NCBI GenBank assembly: GCA_964437425.1
Contig: CAYTGO010000016.1
Span: 1-58,729, forward strand
Length of the DNA stretch: 58,729 nt
Source: Scalindua sp964437425
GTDB lineage: Bacteria > Planctomycetota > Brocadiia > Brocadiales > Scalinduaceae
Reading direction: 5' to 3'
The notes beneath the pieces were generated by a model, which saw only the letters and a program-made list of their open reading frames with translations, ran no database searches and was not told where the DNA came from. The stretch's first letter is position 1, and every line of letters starts with the position of its first letter. This document shows, piece by piece, positions 26,474-35,431 of the stretch. A program made the translations under genes and the position numbers.

Positions 26474-29400
26474 ATGATTTTCAATATACCATTCAATAAA
26501 AACATAATTCTAACTGTTCTTTTTTTGTTAACTGCCATAACTACCGTCCACGCTGCAAACAGCCCGTCCGTGTCAACCATGGGAGGTACATCATCAAGTG
26601 TTGGCACAGACCCCAACACGGGTGCCGCTAACGTAAACATCCCCATCGTAGTCCCACCCGGGAGAAACGGCATGGCCCCGAACCTTGCCCTCTCCTACAA
26701 CTCCAACAAACAAAACGGCTGGATAGGCGTGGGCTGGGATCTGAAGACATCTTTTATCCAGAGAAATACAAAGTGGGGTGTTGATTACACAAATAATGAC
26801 TATGTAGCAGACGGCAGCAGAGAACTGATAGCAAGAGGTGATTGGGGCGCATACAATTACGGCCAGAAAATCGAAGGGGCATTTATAAAATACTATTACA
26901 ACGGCTCTGGTGGCTGGACAGCAACAACAAAAGAGGGAACAAAACACTACTACGGCACTACTGCATCATCAAAGCAGGACGACCCGGACAACTCCTCAAA
27001 AGTCTTCAAATGGATGATAGATAAGGTCGAAGACACCAACGGCAACTACATAACCTACACATACACAAAAGACCAGGGCGAGATATACCTCGACAAGATA
27101 AGCTACACCGGCGGTACCGGCCTGAGCCCCACAAACTATATTAAGTTCTACTACGAATCAAGGACAGACGCCCCGGCCATGTTCATCCCCAACTTCTCAG
27201 TAAAGACAGCAAAACGCCTGATTACGATAGAGGCGGTTTCAAACAGCAATATCGTAAGGGCATACAAACTTGACTACGATGCCGACCCTGATACTGATGG
27301 TTTGCAATACAGCGCCAGTACAGGCAGGAGTATCCTTAACAGTGTCCGGCAATACGGAAGTGATGCATCACTCGACGCCTCCGGTACTATAACCGGAGGT
27401 ACATCGCTGGCGGCTACAGAAATGGAGTGGACGGAAACCAACAATGTTTTTGACTACCCTGCACAAAGTCTTTCAAATACCGGGGCACCCAATGGAAACA
27501 CGGTCAGTTACTACTACCAGTTTGCAGCAGATTTTAACGGAGACGGCAAGACAGACTACATGTGGAACAACTCCGGATGGTACGTAGCGCTCTCAAACGG
27601 CAGCGGATTCGATTATCCCACGAAATGGCTTACAGATACCGGTGCGCCCAATGGGAACACACTTAACTGGGAGCACGACTTCGTATCTGACTTTAATGGA
27701 GACGACAAGGCAGACTACATGTGGAACAATGCCGGGTGGTGGTGCGTGGCACTCTCAAACGGCAGCGGATTCGATACCCCCACGAAATGGATCTCAGATT
27801 CCGGTGCGCCCAATGGCAACACACTTAACATCTACTACCAGTTCGTAGCAGATTTCAATGGAGACGGCAAGAGTGACTACATGTGGAACAACTCCGGATG
27901 GTACGTAGCGCTCTCAAACGGCAGCGGATTCGATTATCCCACGAAATGGCTTACAGATACCGGTGCGCCCAATGGGAACACACTTAACTGGGAGCACGAC
28001 TTCGTATCTGACTTTAATGGAGACGACAAGGCAGACTACATGTGGAACAATGCCGGGTGGTGGTGCGTGGCACTCTCAAACGGCAGCGGGTTTGATTACC
28101 CTGTAAAATGGCTCTCAAATACCGGTGCACCCAACGGGAACACACTTAATCTCGACTACCAGTTCGTATCTGATTTTAACGGAGATGGCAAGACAGATTA
28201 CATGTGGAACAACTCAGGATGGTACGTAGCGCTTTCAAACGGCAGTAGGTTCGATTACCCTGTAAAATGGCTCTCAGATACAGGGGCACCCAACGGGAAC
28301 ACACTCAATTGGGAGTACAATTTCATATCTGACTTCAATGGAGACGGCAAGGCAGACTACATGTGGAATAATGTCGGATGGTGGTGCGTGGCGCTCTCAA
28401 ACGGCAGTGGGTTCGAATACCCCACGAAATGTCTTTCAGATACCGGGACGCCCAATGGGAGTACACTTAATACAGAGCACCAGTTTGTAGCAGACTTTAC
28501 CGGTGACGGCAAGGCCGACCTTATGTGGAACAATACAGGGTGGTGGTGTGTGGCATCTGACATAACACTTGCCGATCGCCTCACAACACTCAAAAACGGC
28601 GTCGGCGGCACGACAACTATTACATACGAACCATCCACAACATATACCAATACACAACTACCCTTCAACGTCCAGACAGTCTCAACAATAACGGTAAGTG
28701 ACGGCAATGGAAATACCTCTACTACAAACTACACATACTCAGGCGGTCATCACGACATTGCCGACAGGGAGTTCAGGGGTTTTGAATATGTGAAAAGTAC
28801 AGACCCTGTAGGCACTACGACGGAGACATGGTTTAAACAGGACGACATATTTAAGGGACTTCCATATAAAACAGAGACAAAAGACTCATCTGGCAACCTT
28901 TACTCTAAAACAGAAAAAACATTCAGCTCGACAACACCATACACAGGTGTGAATTTTCCATATCTAAGCCAGAGTGATGACTTCGTATACGACGGCACCG
29001 GCACTGCAAAAGAGGTAAGCACTACATTTACATACGATGCATACGGCAACATAACCGAAAAATATTTTGGTGGCGACACATCGGTAACCGGAGATGAGAG
29101 AGACGAGTATACGGAATACGAATACGACACTACCAACTGGATAGTCTCACTTCCAAACCATACCTATGTCAATAATGATATCGGCAGCAAAGCAAGCGAG
29201 GCGTGGTTTACCTACGACACAGCCGGCAATCTGCTTACAGACACAAGATGGAACGACAGCGGTACGAACCCCGTAATAACATACACATACAACAGCAGCG
29301 GCAACCAGATATCTATAACTGACCCGAAGAGCAATACCACCACCATAACCTATGATTCAACTAATATATATCCAAATACCGCCACAAATCCTCTCAGTCA

Positions 29401-32230
29401 GACAGCCACTACAGTCTACGATGCAGGACTGGGAAAGATAACCTCAGAGATAGATCCCAACGGCAATACGACCACATACACATACGACGTCTTCGGAAGG
29501 CTCACAAAAGTGACCGGTCCGCTCGATATAACATCCACCTATGGAACGGTGACATACGAATACCAGGATTGCGGTAACGCAAACCTGCGTATAATTACCT
29601 ACAGGACAGAAGAGCACGGCACTGCAAATCACATCCGATCAGAAGTGTGTCTTGACGGACTCGAAAGGACAATCACAACGTGGAGAGATGGCCCGGACGG
29701 CAGCACAATTGTTGCGGACATTGAATACGACAGTAGCGGACGAGTATACAGAAAGAGCCTTCCATACAGTGACGGTACCCAGAGATGGATAACATACACC
29801 TACGACCCTGTCGGCAGGGTAACAGAGATAACAAACCCGGACGGTACGACAACAACTACCGTCTACGACAAAGGCACAATGACATATACAGACGCAAACG
29901 GCAACAAAAAAGTAGAAGAAAAAGATGTCTACGGCAGATTAATAACAGTGGAAGAGTACATGGATGGCGGTTTATACGCAACGTCGACATACGAATACAA
30001 CACAATCGGCAACCTGATTAAACTAACAGACACAGATGGCAACCAGACCACCATGACATACGACACCCTTGGCAGGAAGCTGACAATGGTCGATCCCGAC
30101 ATGGGCACCTGGTCATACGCATATGACGCAAACGGTAATCTTACTTCACAGACAGACTCAAGGTCACGTACCATTACCTTCACCTACGACGCACTTAACA
30201 GAGCAACATACAAAGACAACCCAAATGACCCTGACATAACCTACACCTACGACGAAGCCTTCTCAACAAACCCGAAGGGCAGGCTTACGACACTGACCGA
30301 TGCATCCGGCATAACCAAGTACTACTACGACGAGCTTGGCATGACTGTAAAGTCGATAAAGACGGTAGACACAACAGACTACACGACACAAACCACCTAC
30401 GACGCACTCGGCAGGACAAAGAGCCTTACCTACCCTGACTCAGAGACCATAAACTACACCTACGGTACAGGCGGCAATCTAACAGGCATAACCGATGGAA
30501 CAACAACCTACGCCGCATACACAGGCTACAACGCCCTGGGGCAGACAGGGAATATAACATACGGCAACGGAGTAACCACAGCCTACACATACGAGACAGA
30601 CAACAACCTGCTCTCGACCATAGTGACAGAGACCTCGGACGGAACAGGCCTTCTCAACCTCTCATATGCCTACGACAATACAGACAACATCACAACCCTG
30701 ACCGACAACATAGATAGTTCACATACACAGACATTTACCTACGACTCCCTTGACAGGCTCACACAGGCGCAGAGCACCGCCTACGGCACACTCGACTACG
30801 CATACGACGAGATCGGCAACATCACCACAAAGAGGGGAGTGACATACACCTACGGCGGCCCGTGCCCTCATGCAGTGACAGAGATCTCAGGCGGAGCAAA
30901 CGCGTCGGACAGGACAGTCGTATACAACGACAACCTCAAACCCTCATCTATAGACTACGACGGAGAAACTACCGAATTTGTATACAGTGGAGTATGGTCC
31001 TCAAAGAACAGGGCAGAGAAGATTGCCACGGCAGCCACAACAGTCTACATAGGAGGTATCTACGAACAGACCGGCAGCAGCAGTACAAAATACATATTTG
31101 CGGGCGGCACACGTGTAGCAGTAAAGACCGATACAGAGACATACTACTACTACCAGGACCATCTCGGAAGTACCCGAGTGGTAACAAACTCAAGCGGCGC
31201 CAATGTAGAAGAGATACACTACTACCCGTATGGCGAGACGCTCTCGGACACCGGCTCCGTCTCAGTAAAACACAAATTCACGTCCCAGGAACTTGACAGA
31301 GAGACCGGATTATACTACTATGGCGCCAGGTACTACGACCCGGTACTGGCCAGGTTCATATCGGCAGACCCGATAGTACCTGATCCGACAAACCCACAGG
31401 CGCTCAACAGATACAGCTATGTCCTAAATAACCCACTTAAGTATATCGATCCGAATGGGCATGGGTTTTTTAGTAAGATAAAGCGGTTTGTTAAGAAGGC
31501 TATACGAGCAGTAAGAAAGGTTTACAGTCATCCCGTCTTTAGAATAGCTTCGGCTGTTGTAGTAGCCTTTTACACTGGTGGTATGTCGTTTGCCGCATTA
31601 GGAAGAGAAGGCCTTCTCGCTTATGGAGGGGCAGCTATAGCGGGAGGAAGCGTCGGTGCCTTAACGTATGCGACGTCCGGATACGATGAGGGTGGGGGTG
31701 GAGGCTCGGGAAGTTCGGGAATTCAGACTGATGGTGGTACTGCCATCAGTGCTAATGGTAACAGTGGTAGTTATAATTCTTCTCCTGCTTTAGGATGGAT
31801 GCAGCTCTTGAATAATCCTGCTGTCCAGCGTACTGGTCAGCGTATAGCAAGTCTTCTTAGCCGGTTTGGCAGTAGAGCTTACAGTTGGATAAGTGGTTGG
31901 AATAGAGCAAAGGTTTTAGTTAATCCTAAAACAATTAGGTTTACTCAGAAAAGCATTAATAATGAATTTTCAAATGGAAGAACCTTAAGATCAGTAATAA
32001 ATGATTTGAAAGTTAGTAATATTAGTTCAAATGATTTTCCTCCAATCAGAGTTTTTCAACGAAATGGTCAAACGTTTACACTTGATAATAGAAGGCTAAA
32101 GGTATTTCAGGAAGCAGGAATTAGAATTCGTACAGTTTCCGCAACAAAGGAAGAGATAATAAATGAAGCATGGAAATTTACAACAATTAATAATGGTATA
32201 TCAATTCATATTAGAAAAGGAGGCTTATAA
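26474..32230 (+). CDS. Giant RHS-repeat polymorphic toxin with SpvB-like N-terminus
   Basis: This 1918-residue exported protein has a signal peptide at 1-27. An SpvB-like region (about 30-270) contains DPNTGAANVNIPIVVPPGR. Seven FG-GAP/VCBS-like repeats of 53-54 residues lie at about 335-695 (DFNGDGKTDYMWNNSGW). YD repeats run to about 1540. The RHS core is near 1560-1660 (DHLGSTRVV, LYYYGARYYDP, RFISADPI, NRYSYVLNNPL). After DPNGHG there is a hydrophobic, Gly-rich linker, then an AT-rich tip (1816-1918). The tip has PPIRVFQRNG and LDNRRLKVFQEAGI, resembling the ParB/sulfiredoxin fold; that is an inference. The shell probably cages the tip until release. An immunity-like gene follows 6 bases later. 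Confidence 0.92.
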   Translation: MIFNIPFNKNIILTVLFLLTAITTVHAANSPSVSTMGGTSSSVGTDPNTGAANVNIPIVVPPGRNGMAPNLALSYNSNKQNGWIGVGWDLKTSFIQRNTKWGVDYTNNDYVADGSRELIARGDWGAYNYGQKIEGAFIKYYYNGSGGWTATTKEGTKHYYGTTASSKQDDPDNSSKVFKWMIDKVEDTNGNYITYTYTKDQGEIYLDKISYTGGTGLSPTNYIKFYYESRTDAPAMFIPNFSVKTAKRLITIEAVSNSNIVRAYKLDYDADPDTDGLQYSASTGRSILNSVRQYGSDASLDASGTITGGTSLAATEMEWTETNNVFDYPAQSLSNTGAPNGNTVSYYYQFAADFNGDGKTDYMWNNSGWYVALSNGSGFDYPTKWLTDTGAPNGNTLNWEHDFVSDFNGDDKADYMWNNAGWWCVALSNGSGFDTPTKWISDSGAPNGNTLNIYYQFVADFNGDGKSDYMWNNSGWYVALSNGSGFDYPTKWLTDTGAPNGNTLNWEHDFVSDFNGDDKADYMWNNAGWWCVALSNGSGFDYPVKWLSNTGAPNGNTLNLDYQFVSDFNGDGKTDYMWNNSGWYVALSNGSRFDYPVKWLSDTGAPNGNTLNWEYNFISDFNGDGKADYMWNNVGWWCVALSNGSGFEYPTKCLSDTGTPNGSTLNTEHQFVADFTGDGKADLMWNNTGWWCVASDITLADRLTTLKNGVGGTTTITYEPSTTYTNTQLPFNVQTVSTITVSDGNGNTSTTNYTYSGGHHDIADREFRGFEYVKSTDPVGTTTETWFKQDDIFKGLPYKTETKDSSGNLYSKTEKTFSSTTPYTGVNFPYLSQSDDFVYDGTGTAKEVSTTFTYDAYGNITEKYFGGDTSVTGDERDEYTEYEYDTTNWIVSLPNHTYVNNDIGSKASEAWFTYDTAGNLLTDTRWNDSGTNPVITYTYNSSGNQISITDPKSNTTTITYDSTNIYPNTATNPLSQTATTVYDAGLGKITSEIDPNGNTTTYTYDVFGRLTKVTGPLDITSTYGTVTYEYQDCGNANLRIITYRTEEHGTANHIRSEVCLDGLERTITTWRDGPDGSTIVADIEYDSSGRVYRKSLPYSDGTQRWITYTYDPVGRVTEITNPDGTTTTTVYDKGTMTYTDANGNKKVEEKDVYGRLITVEEYMDGGLYATSTYEYNTIGNLIKLTDTDGNQTTMTYDTLGRKLTMVDPDMGTWSYAYDANGNLTSQTDSRSRTITFTYDALNRATYKDNPNDPDITYTYDEAFSTNPKGRLTTLTDASGITKYYYDELGMTVKSIKTVDTTDYTTQTTYDALGRTKSLTYPDSETINYTYGTGGNLTGITDGTTTYAAYTGYNALGQTGNITYGNGVTTAYTYETDNNLLSTIVTETSDGTGLLNLSYAYDNTDNITTLTDNIDSSHTQTFTYDSLDRLTQAQSTAYGTLDYAYDEIGNITTKRGVTYTYGGPCPHAVTEISGGANASDRTVVYNDNLKPSSIDYDGETTEFVYSGVWSSKNRAEKIATAATTVYIGGIYEQTGSSSTKYIFAGGTRVAVKTDTETYYYYQDHLGSTRVVTNSSGANVEEIHYYPYGETLSDTGSVSVKHKFTSQELDRETGLYYYGARYYDPVLARFISADPIVPDPTNPQALNRYSYVLNNPLKYIDPNGHGFFSKIKRFVKKAIRAVRKVYSHPVFRIASAVVVAFYTGGMSFAALGREGLLAYGGAAIAGGSVGALTYATSGYDEGGGGGSGSSGIQTDGGTAISANGNSGSYNSSPALGWMQLLNNPAVQRTGQRIASLLSRFGSRAYSWISGWNRAKVLVNPKTIRFTQKSINNEFSNGRTLRSVINDLKVSNISSNDFPPIRVFQRNGQTFTLDNRRLKVFQEAGIRIRTVSATKEEIINEAWKFTTINNGISIHIRKGGL

Positions 32231-32236
32231 TAGAAT

Positions 32237-32470
32237 ATGGAAATTAAATCTAGAACTGATTTAGCAAAATTTATTCACCAGCTTGCAAGTGAAGCGGCGG
32301 ATGTTAATTGTGAATGGCAAAACAATAATTTAAGCAATTATTTGGAAGCAATGGCTTCTTGGATAAATGATATGGATGGCTATTTCCTCAACAAAGGTGA
32401 AAATGTACCAGATCAGCCAACATGGAAGACTATTGCTGAGATTTTGAAAGCATCAACTGTTTATGAGTAA
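32237..32470 (+). CDS. Predicted immunity protein (DUF7660-like) for the RHS toxin tip
   Basis: This small acidic protein of 77 residues resembles the DUF7660 family, with NYLEAMASWINDMDGYF and QPTWKTIAEILKAS as the telling parts. It begins 6 bases after the RHS stop and is AT-rich like the toxin tip, as expected for a toxin/immunity pair that moves together. That it neutralises this tip is inferred from position and size. Confidence 0.75.
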   Translation: MEIKSRTDLAKFIHQLASEAADVNCEWQNNNLSNYLEAMASWINDMDGYFLNKGENVPDQPTWKTIAEILKASTVYE

Positions 32471-32493
32471 AGAGGGTAGATTGACCGGCGACT

Positions 32494-32540
32494 ACTGGGG
32501 TCGGACAAAGCTAAAGGGCACTGGGGTCGGACCAAGCTAA
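32494..32540. repeat. Tandem ACTGGGGTCGGAC units
   Basis: Two 21-base units 26 bases apart share ACTGGGGTCGGAC and AAGCTAA. A third is at 35914-35934. Units 2 and 3 are both followed by GTTGTTGA. Similar strings are seen at ends of transposase-less mobile remnants; the source element is not in this window. Confidence 0.6.
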
Positions 32541-32831
32541 GTTGTTGATGCGAAAGAAGAAGGCTTCTAAAATGTGGGCTTTTATGGCCTTAAACACCAC
32601 TTTTTAATGCAGAAAAGACGTCTCTAAGGTATTAGCGTTTTGGCACGTGCAAATAGGCATTACATACAAGATTGTGTTTGGCATATAACACACAGATGCC
32701 ATAAAAGAGAATTCCTATTACGATATTTGAAAGATCGTAAGCGTTGAATCTTATCTTTTGAGCTTTTGATTTTGGGTTTCATTGGGATTTTGAGCTTTGG
32801 CATTTGGATTTAATGACTTCTGCCTTTTCTC

Positions 32832-33116
32832 CTTTTCAATTCTTTCCACTTCAACATTCAATATTCCTTGTTCGATATTCTCTTTTCCTTGTCTTTAACA
32901 TCAGTGCCTATCCGTGTCTTGTCCTCGGCGCTTTCCAGTCCGGGGAAATCCGTGGCTAATGTCTCTTCTTCTTTTGCTTTTGTCTTTTACCTATATTTTT
33001 GTTTTTCTTTGCGCTCTTTGCGCCTTTGCGTTGAGATTTGTTTTTTTAGTGACAATTCCTCAATTCACACCAAGTAAAACTCATACCTGTTCTGTACCAA
33101 CTCTTACCCTGTTGAC
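32832..33116 (+). repeat. Right copy of the long direct repeat flanking the RHS island
   Basis: This matches 23751-24106 in the same orientation. The two copies are about 9.1 kb apart and enclose the LamG, thrombospondin-3, RHS and immunity genes. This copy contains a 29-base hairpin insert (32918-32946) that the left copy lacks. Confidence 0.9.
32918..32946. repeat. TCCTCGG...CCGGGGA hairpin inserted within the direct repeat
   Basis: This is a 29-base insert between TCCGTGT and AATCCGTGG. In the left direct repeat the same place reads TCCGTGT followed by AATCCGTGG with no insert. The stem is TCCTCGG/CCGGGGA (one G-T pair), with a loop of the CTTTCCAGT type. The same 29 bases occur inverted at 35317-35345. 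Confidence 0.88.
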
Positions 33117-33262
33117 TATTTCTCAATAAATGCAATGATTCTCATGCCCTACTAATTCTCACACAGAGCCACTAAGACACTAAGGGAGAACAAAAATTTT
33201 GCCACAGATTTACACGGATTGAACACGGATAAAAGATGAATTTGAAATATAAAAAAAGACAC

Positions 33263-33796
33263 TCACCGCAAAGATATACAAGATAAAGCATAAAACCACG
33301 AAGGACACAGAGAACACGAAGGGTTTTTAGGGGATTTACGATGGAATTTGATGAATTATCCAAAAAAGTTATCGGTCTTGCAATTGAGGTACATAAAGAA
33401 TTAGGGCCAGGGTTGCTGGAAACTACATATAAGCAATGCTTAGCATATGAAATGAAACAGGCAAACATAAAGTTTCATATGGAGGCGGACCTTCCAGTGA
33501 TATACAAGAAGATACGTATTGGTTGTGGGTATCGAATAGATCTATTAATTGATGATCAATTGATAATAGAACTAAAAAGTGTGCGTGATCTTCAACCAAT
33601 TGATGAAGCCCAAATATTAACTTATATGAAATTATCAAAAATAAAAATAGGACTTTTAATAAACTTTAACAAAAAAATTCTGAAAGACGGAATCAAAAGA
33701 TTTGTTTTATAAACCTTTTACTTCGCGCTCTTCGTGGTTTTATGCTTTTTCTGTTTTTTACCTATAAGATATCTTTTCTTTTCGTCTTTGCGGTGA
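33263..33796. mobile_element. Small cassette with inverted ends carrying only a GxxExxY gene
   Basis: The left end has TCACCGCAAAGA (33263-33274) and AAAGCATAAAACCACGAAG (33285-33303). The right end has their exact reverse complements, CTTCGTGGTTTTATGCTTT (33730-33748) and TCTTTGCGGTGA (33785-33796). The spacing between the two blocks differs on the two sides. The only gene inside is the 123-residue GxxExxY protein. There is no transposase, so mobility would have to be supplied elsewhere. Confidence 0.7.
33341..33712 (+). CDS. GxxExxY family protein
   Basis: This 123-residue protein has the family signature GPGLLETTY at about residues 27-35. It also has the PD-(D/E)xK-like core YRIDLLIDDQLIIELKSV, in which D and E/K residues sit as in nuclease folds. 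Family function is unknown; a nuclease-related fold is inferred. It ends IKRFVL, the normal family end, so it is complete. It is the only gene inside a cassette with inverted terminal repeats. Confidence 0.9.
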   Translation: MEFDELSKKVIGLAIEVHKELGPGLLETTYKQCLAYEMKQANIKFHMEADLPVIYKKIRIGCGYRIDLLIDDQLIIELKSVRDLQPIDEAQILTYMKLSKIKIGLLINFNKKILKDGIKRFVL

Positions 33797-33831
33797 CTAG
33801 TTATTTGGTTTCTGTCTTTTGTTTTTTTGTA

Positions 33832-33862
33832 TTCTTCGCGTTCTTCGTGCTCTTCGTGGTTA
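33832..33862. repeat. Left inverted arm of the ParB-methyltransferase cassette
   Basis: This 31-base arm begins TTCTTCGCGTTCTTCG and ends CGTGGTTA. It matches the reverse complement of 35266-35296 at 27 of 31 positions by eye. The gene start lies 10 bases beyond it. Confidence 0.75.
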
Positions 33863-33872
33863 AGTTTTTAAT

Positions 33873-35255
33873 ATGAATGAAAAAATTACTATATCTGATA
33901 TCGTTCTTGACGCATCAATATATCCAAGGGAGAGGATTGATCGTAAAAGAGTATCTCTCTTTGCAGAGAACATGAGGGATGGTTTCAGTTTTGATCCTAT
34001 TGTAATAGAACGCCACCCTGACAAGAAAGGGAAGTACCGCATACTGGACGGTGCACACAGGTGGACCGCAAGCAAGGAAGTTGGCCTGAGCAAGATGCCG
34101 GCAGTCATAAAAGAACTGAAAGGAAACGATCCACTGCTCTACGCAGCAGGAATGGCGATAGGGCCGAGACAACTGACAGACGAGGAATCAAAGAACACCG
34201 CCCGACGGGCTTTTCAGAAAAATTCGGACCTAACCTCTTCTGAGATCGGCAAAGCGGTTGGACGTTCGAGAAGGACAGTGGATACCTACCTTGCCGATCT
34301 TAGAGCAGCCCAACAGGCCGAACTGGAGACTAAGGTGTGCCATATGAACATGTTAGGTATTCCGCAGGACAGGATTGCAAAGAGATTAAGTCTTCCCCCA
34401 AGGACTTTGTCTGACTATTCGGCGAAAATGGCAACGTTGCCAAATCCGCCGAATAGCGACCTATCACGAGGATATACAGTCCCTCAAGTAGCAAAAAAGC
34501 ATGGATGGACCGAGTCGATGGTATGGTCGCTGGCTTTAGAAGGCAAAGACGATCTGGAGCGATTCAGAGAGCTTGGCTGGTGGCTGCATACAGAGAATCT
34601 ATGGGAGTGGGGAGATTTCGACGAACGTTTCGGCGACGACTGGCCCGGGCGGATACACGCTCAAATGATTGCTCACATCCTATACTATTTCACAAAGCAG
34701 AACGACCTGGTCTTTGACCCCATGGCAGGCGGAGGCGTTACTCCTGACACATGTCTGGCCCTGAGCAGAAGATGCTGGAGCCTCGATATGGTAGATCGCC
34801 CGGATACCAGGCCAGAGATAGAGCCGTACTATTGGGACATGAAAAATAAAGAGTGGAATAGTATCATTTCGGCAGCTAAGGACAAACCCGACCTGATCAT
34901 CATTGACCCGCCATATTTCAACAAAAAAGAGTGGACTAAGCAAAAATACCTGGAGTTCATTGAGAGGATGCTTACCTACATGAAAAAGAATTCCAAAAAG
35001 TCGACAAGGCTCGCCTTTATCAATGCTGACTGGCGCGACTTTGAGAACACACCTGTAATGGACGAGGATCCTAAAAAATCTATTCTCATAGATGCTTATT
35101 CCGAGTTATTGGATAAAGCCGGATGGGAGATTACTCATATAATTCAGGCTCCCATGTCATCTGAGCGATTTGAAGCTGATGCTGATCTTTTATCCTATAT
35201 GCAGAAGAAAAAAATCCTCGGAGTAACCAGCCGGTACGTGATAATTTGTAAATGA
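33873..35255 (+). CDS. ParB-domain/DNA methyltransferase fusion
   Basis: This 460-residue fusion has a ParB-like N-terminal domain (about 5-80, with ILDGAHRWTASKEVGL). A helix-turn-helix-rich middle follows (EIGKAVGRSRRTVDTY, later DRIAKRLSLPPRTLSDY). The C-terminal part is an amino-methyltransferase, with a cofactor-type motif DPMAGGGVTPDT near residue 284 and the catalytic motif DPPYFNKKEW near 345. It probably methylates adenine N6 or cytosine N4, with site choice by the N-terminal region; specificity is unknown. No restriction enzyme is adjacent. The gene is bracketed by inverted 31-base arms. Confidence 0.85.
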   Translation: MNEKITISDIVLDASIYPRERIDRKRVSLFAENMRDGFSFDPIVIERHPDKKGKYRILDGAHRWTASKEVGLSKMPAVIKELKGNDPLLYAAGMAIGPRQLTDEESKNTARRAFQKNSDLTSSEIGKAVGRSRRTVDTYLADLRAAQQAELETKVCHMNMLGIPQDRIAKRLSLPPRTLSDYSAKMATLPNPPNSDLSRGYTVPQVAKKHGWTESMVWSLALEGKDDLERFRELGWWLHTENLWEWGDFDERFGDDWPGRIHAQMIAHILYYFTKQNDLVFDPMAGGGVTPDTCLALSRRCWSLDMVDRPDTRPEIEPYYWDMKNKEWNSIISAAKDKPDLIIIDPPYFNKKEWTKQKYLEFIERMLTYMKKNSKKSTRLAFINADWRDFENTPVMDEDPKKSILIDAYSELLDKAGWEITHIIQAPMSSERFEADADLLSYMQKKKILGVTSRYVIICK

Positions 35256-35265
35256 AAGAGATTTA

Positions 35266-35296
35266 TCACCGCGAAGAGCGCGAAGGACGCGAAGAA
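35266..35296. repeat. Right inverted arm of the ParB-methyltransferase cassette
   Basis: This arm begins TCACCGCGAAGAGCGCGAAG and ends ACGCGAAGAA. It lies 10 bases after the methyltransferase stop and mirrors the arm at 33832-33862. Confidence 0.75.
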
Positions 35297-35316
35297 AAGA
35301 TAATAGGACGCAGATT

Positions 35317-35345
35317 TCCCCGGACTGGAAAGCGCCGAGGACAAG
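35317..35345. repeat. TCCTCGG...CCGGGGA hairpin, inverted copy
   Basis: This is the exact reverse complement of the 29-base insert at 32918-32946. It lies between the methyltransferase cassette and the small membrane protein gene. Its flanks (ATTTC before, AAACGGAT after) again include ATCCGT on the far side. Confidence 0.85.
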
Positions 35346-35431
35346 AAACGGATAAAATATTAAGTGACTAAAGTGAACTAAAGTTTACGAGAAAGGGGTC
35401 AGGTCTTTCTTCTAAATGAAGGAAATCAGAA

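Larger units (their letters stand above)
32471..33340. repeat. Repeat-rich region after the toxin island
   Basis: This 870-base stretch has no credible gene. In order it shows two 21-base ACTGGGGTCGGAC...GCTAA units (32494-32514 and 32520-32540), a TTTGAGCTTTGGCATTTGG word near 32793, the right direct repeat, TTTACACGGATTGAACACGG near 33208, and the left inverted end of the GxxExxY cassette (33263-33303). It reads as layers of small insertions. Confidence 0.75.

Noticed and set aside
26594..31296. Several open frames of 60-140 codons overlapping the RHS gene in other frames
   Set aside because: They are by-products of the repetitive, GC-richer RHS sequence and lack independent start signals.
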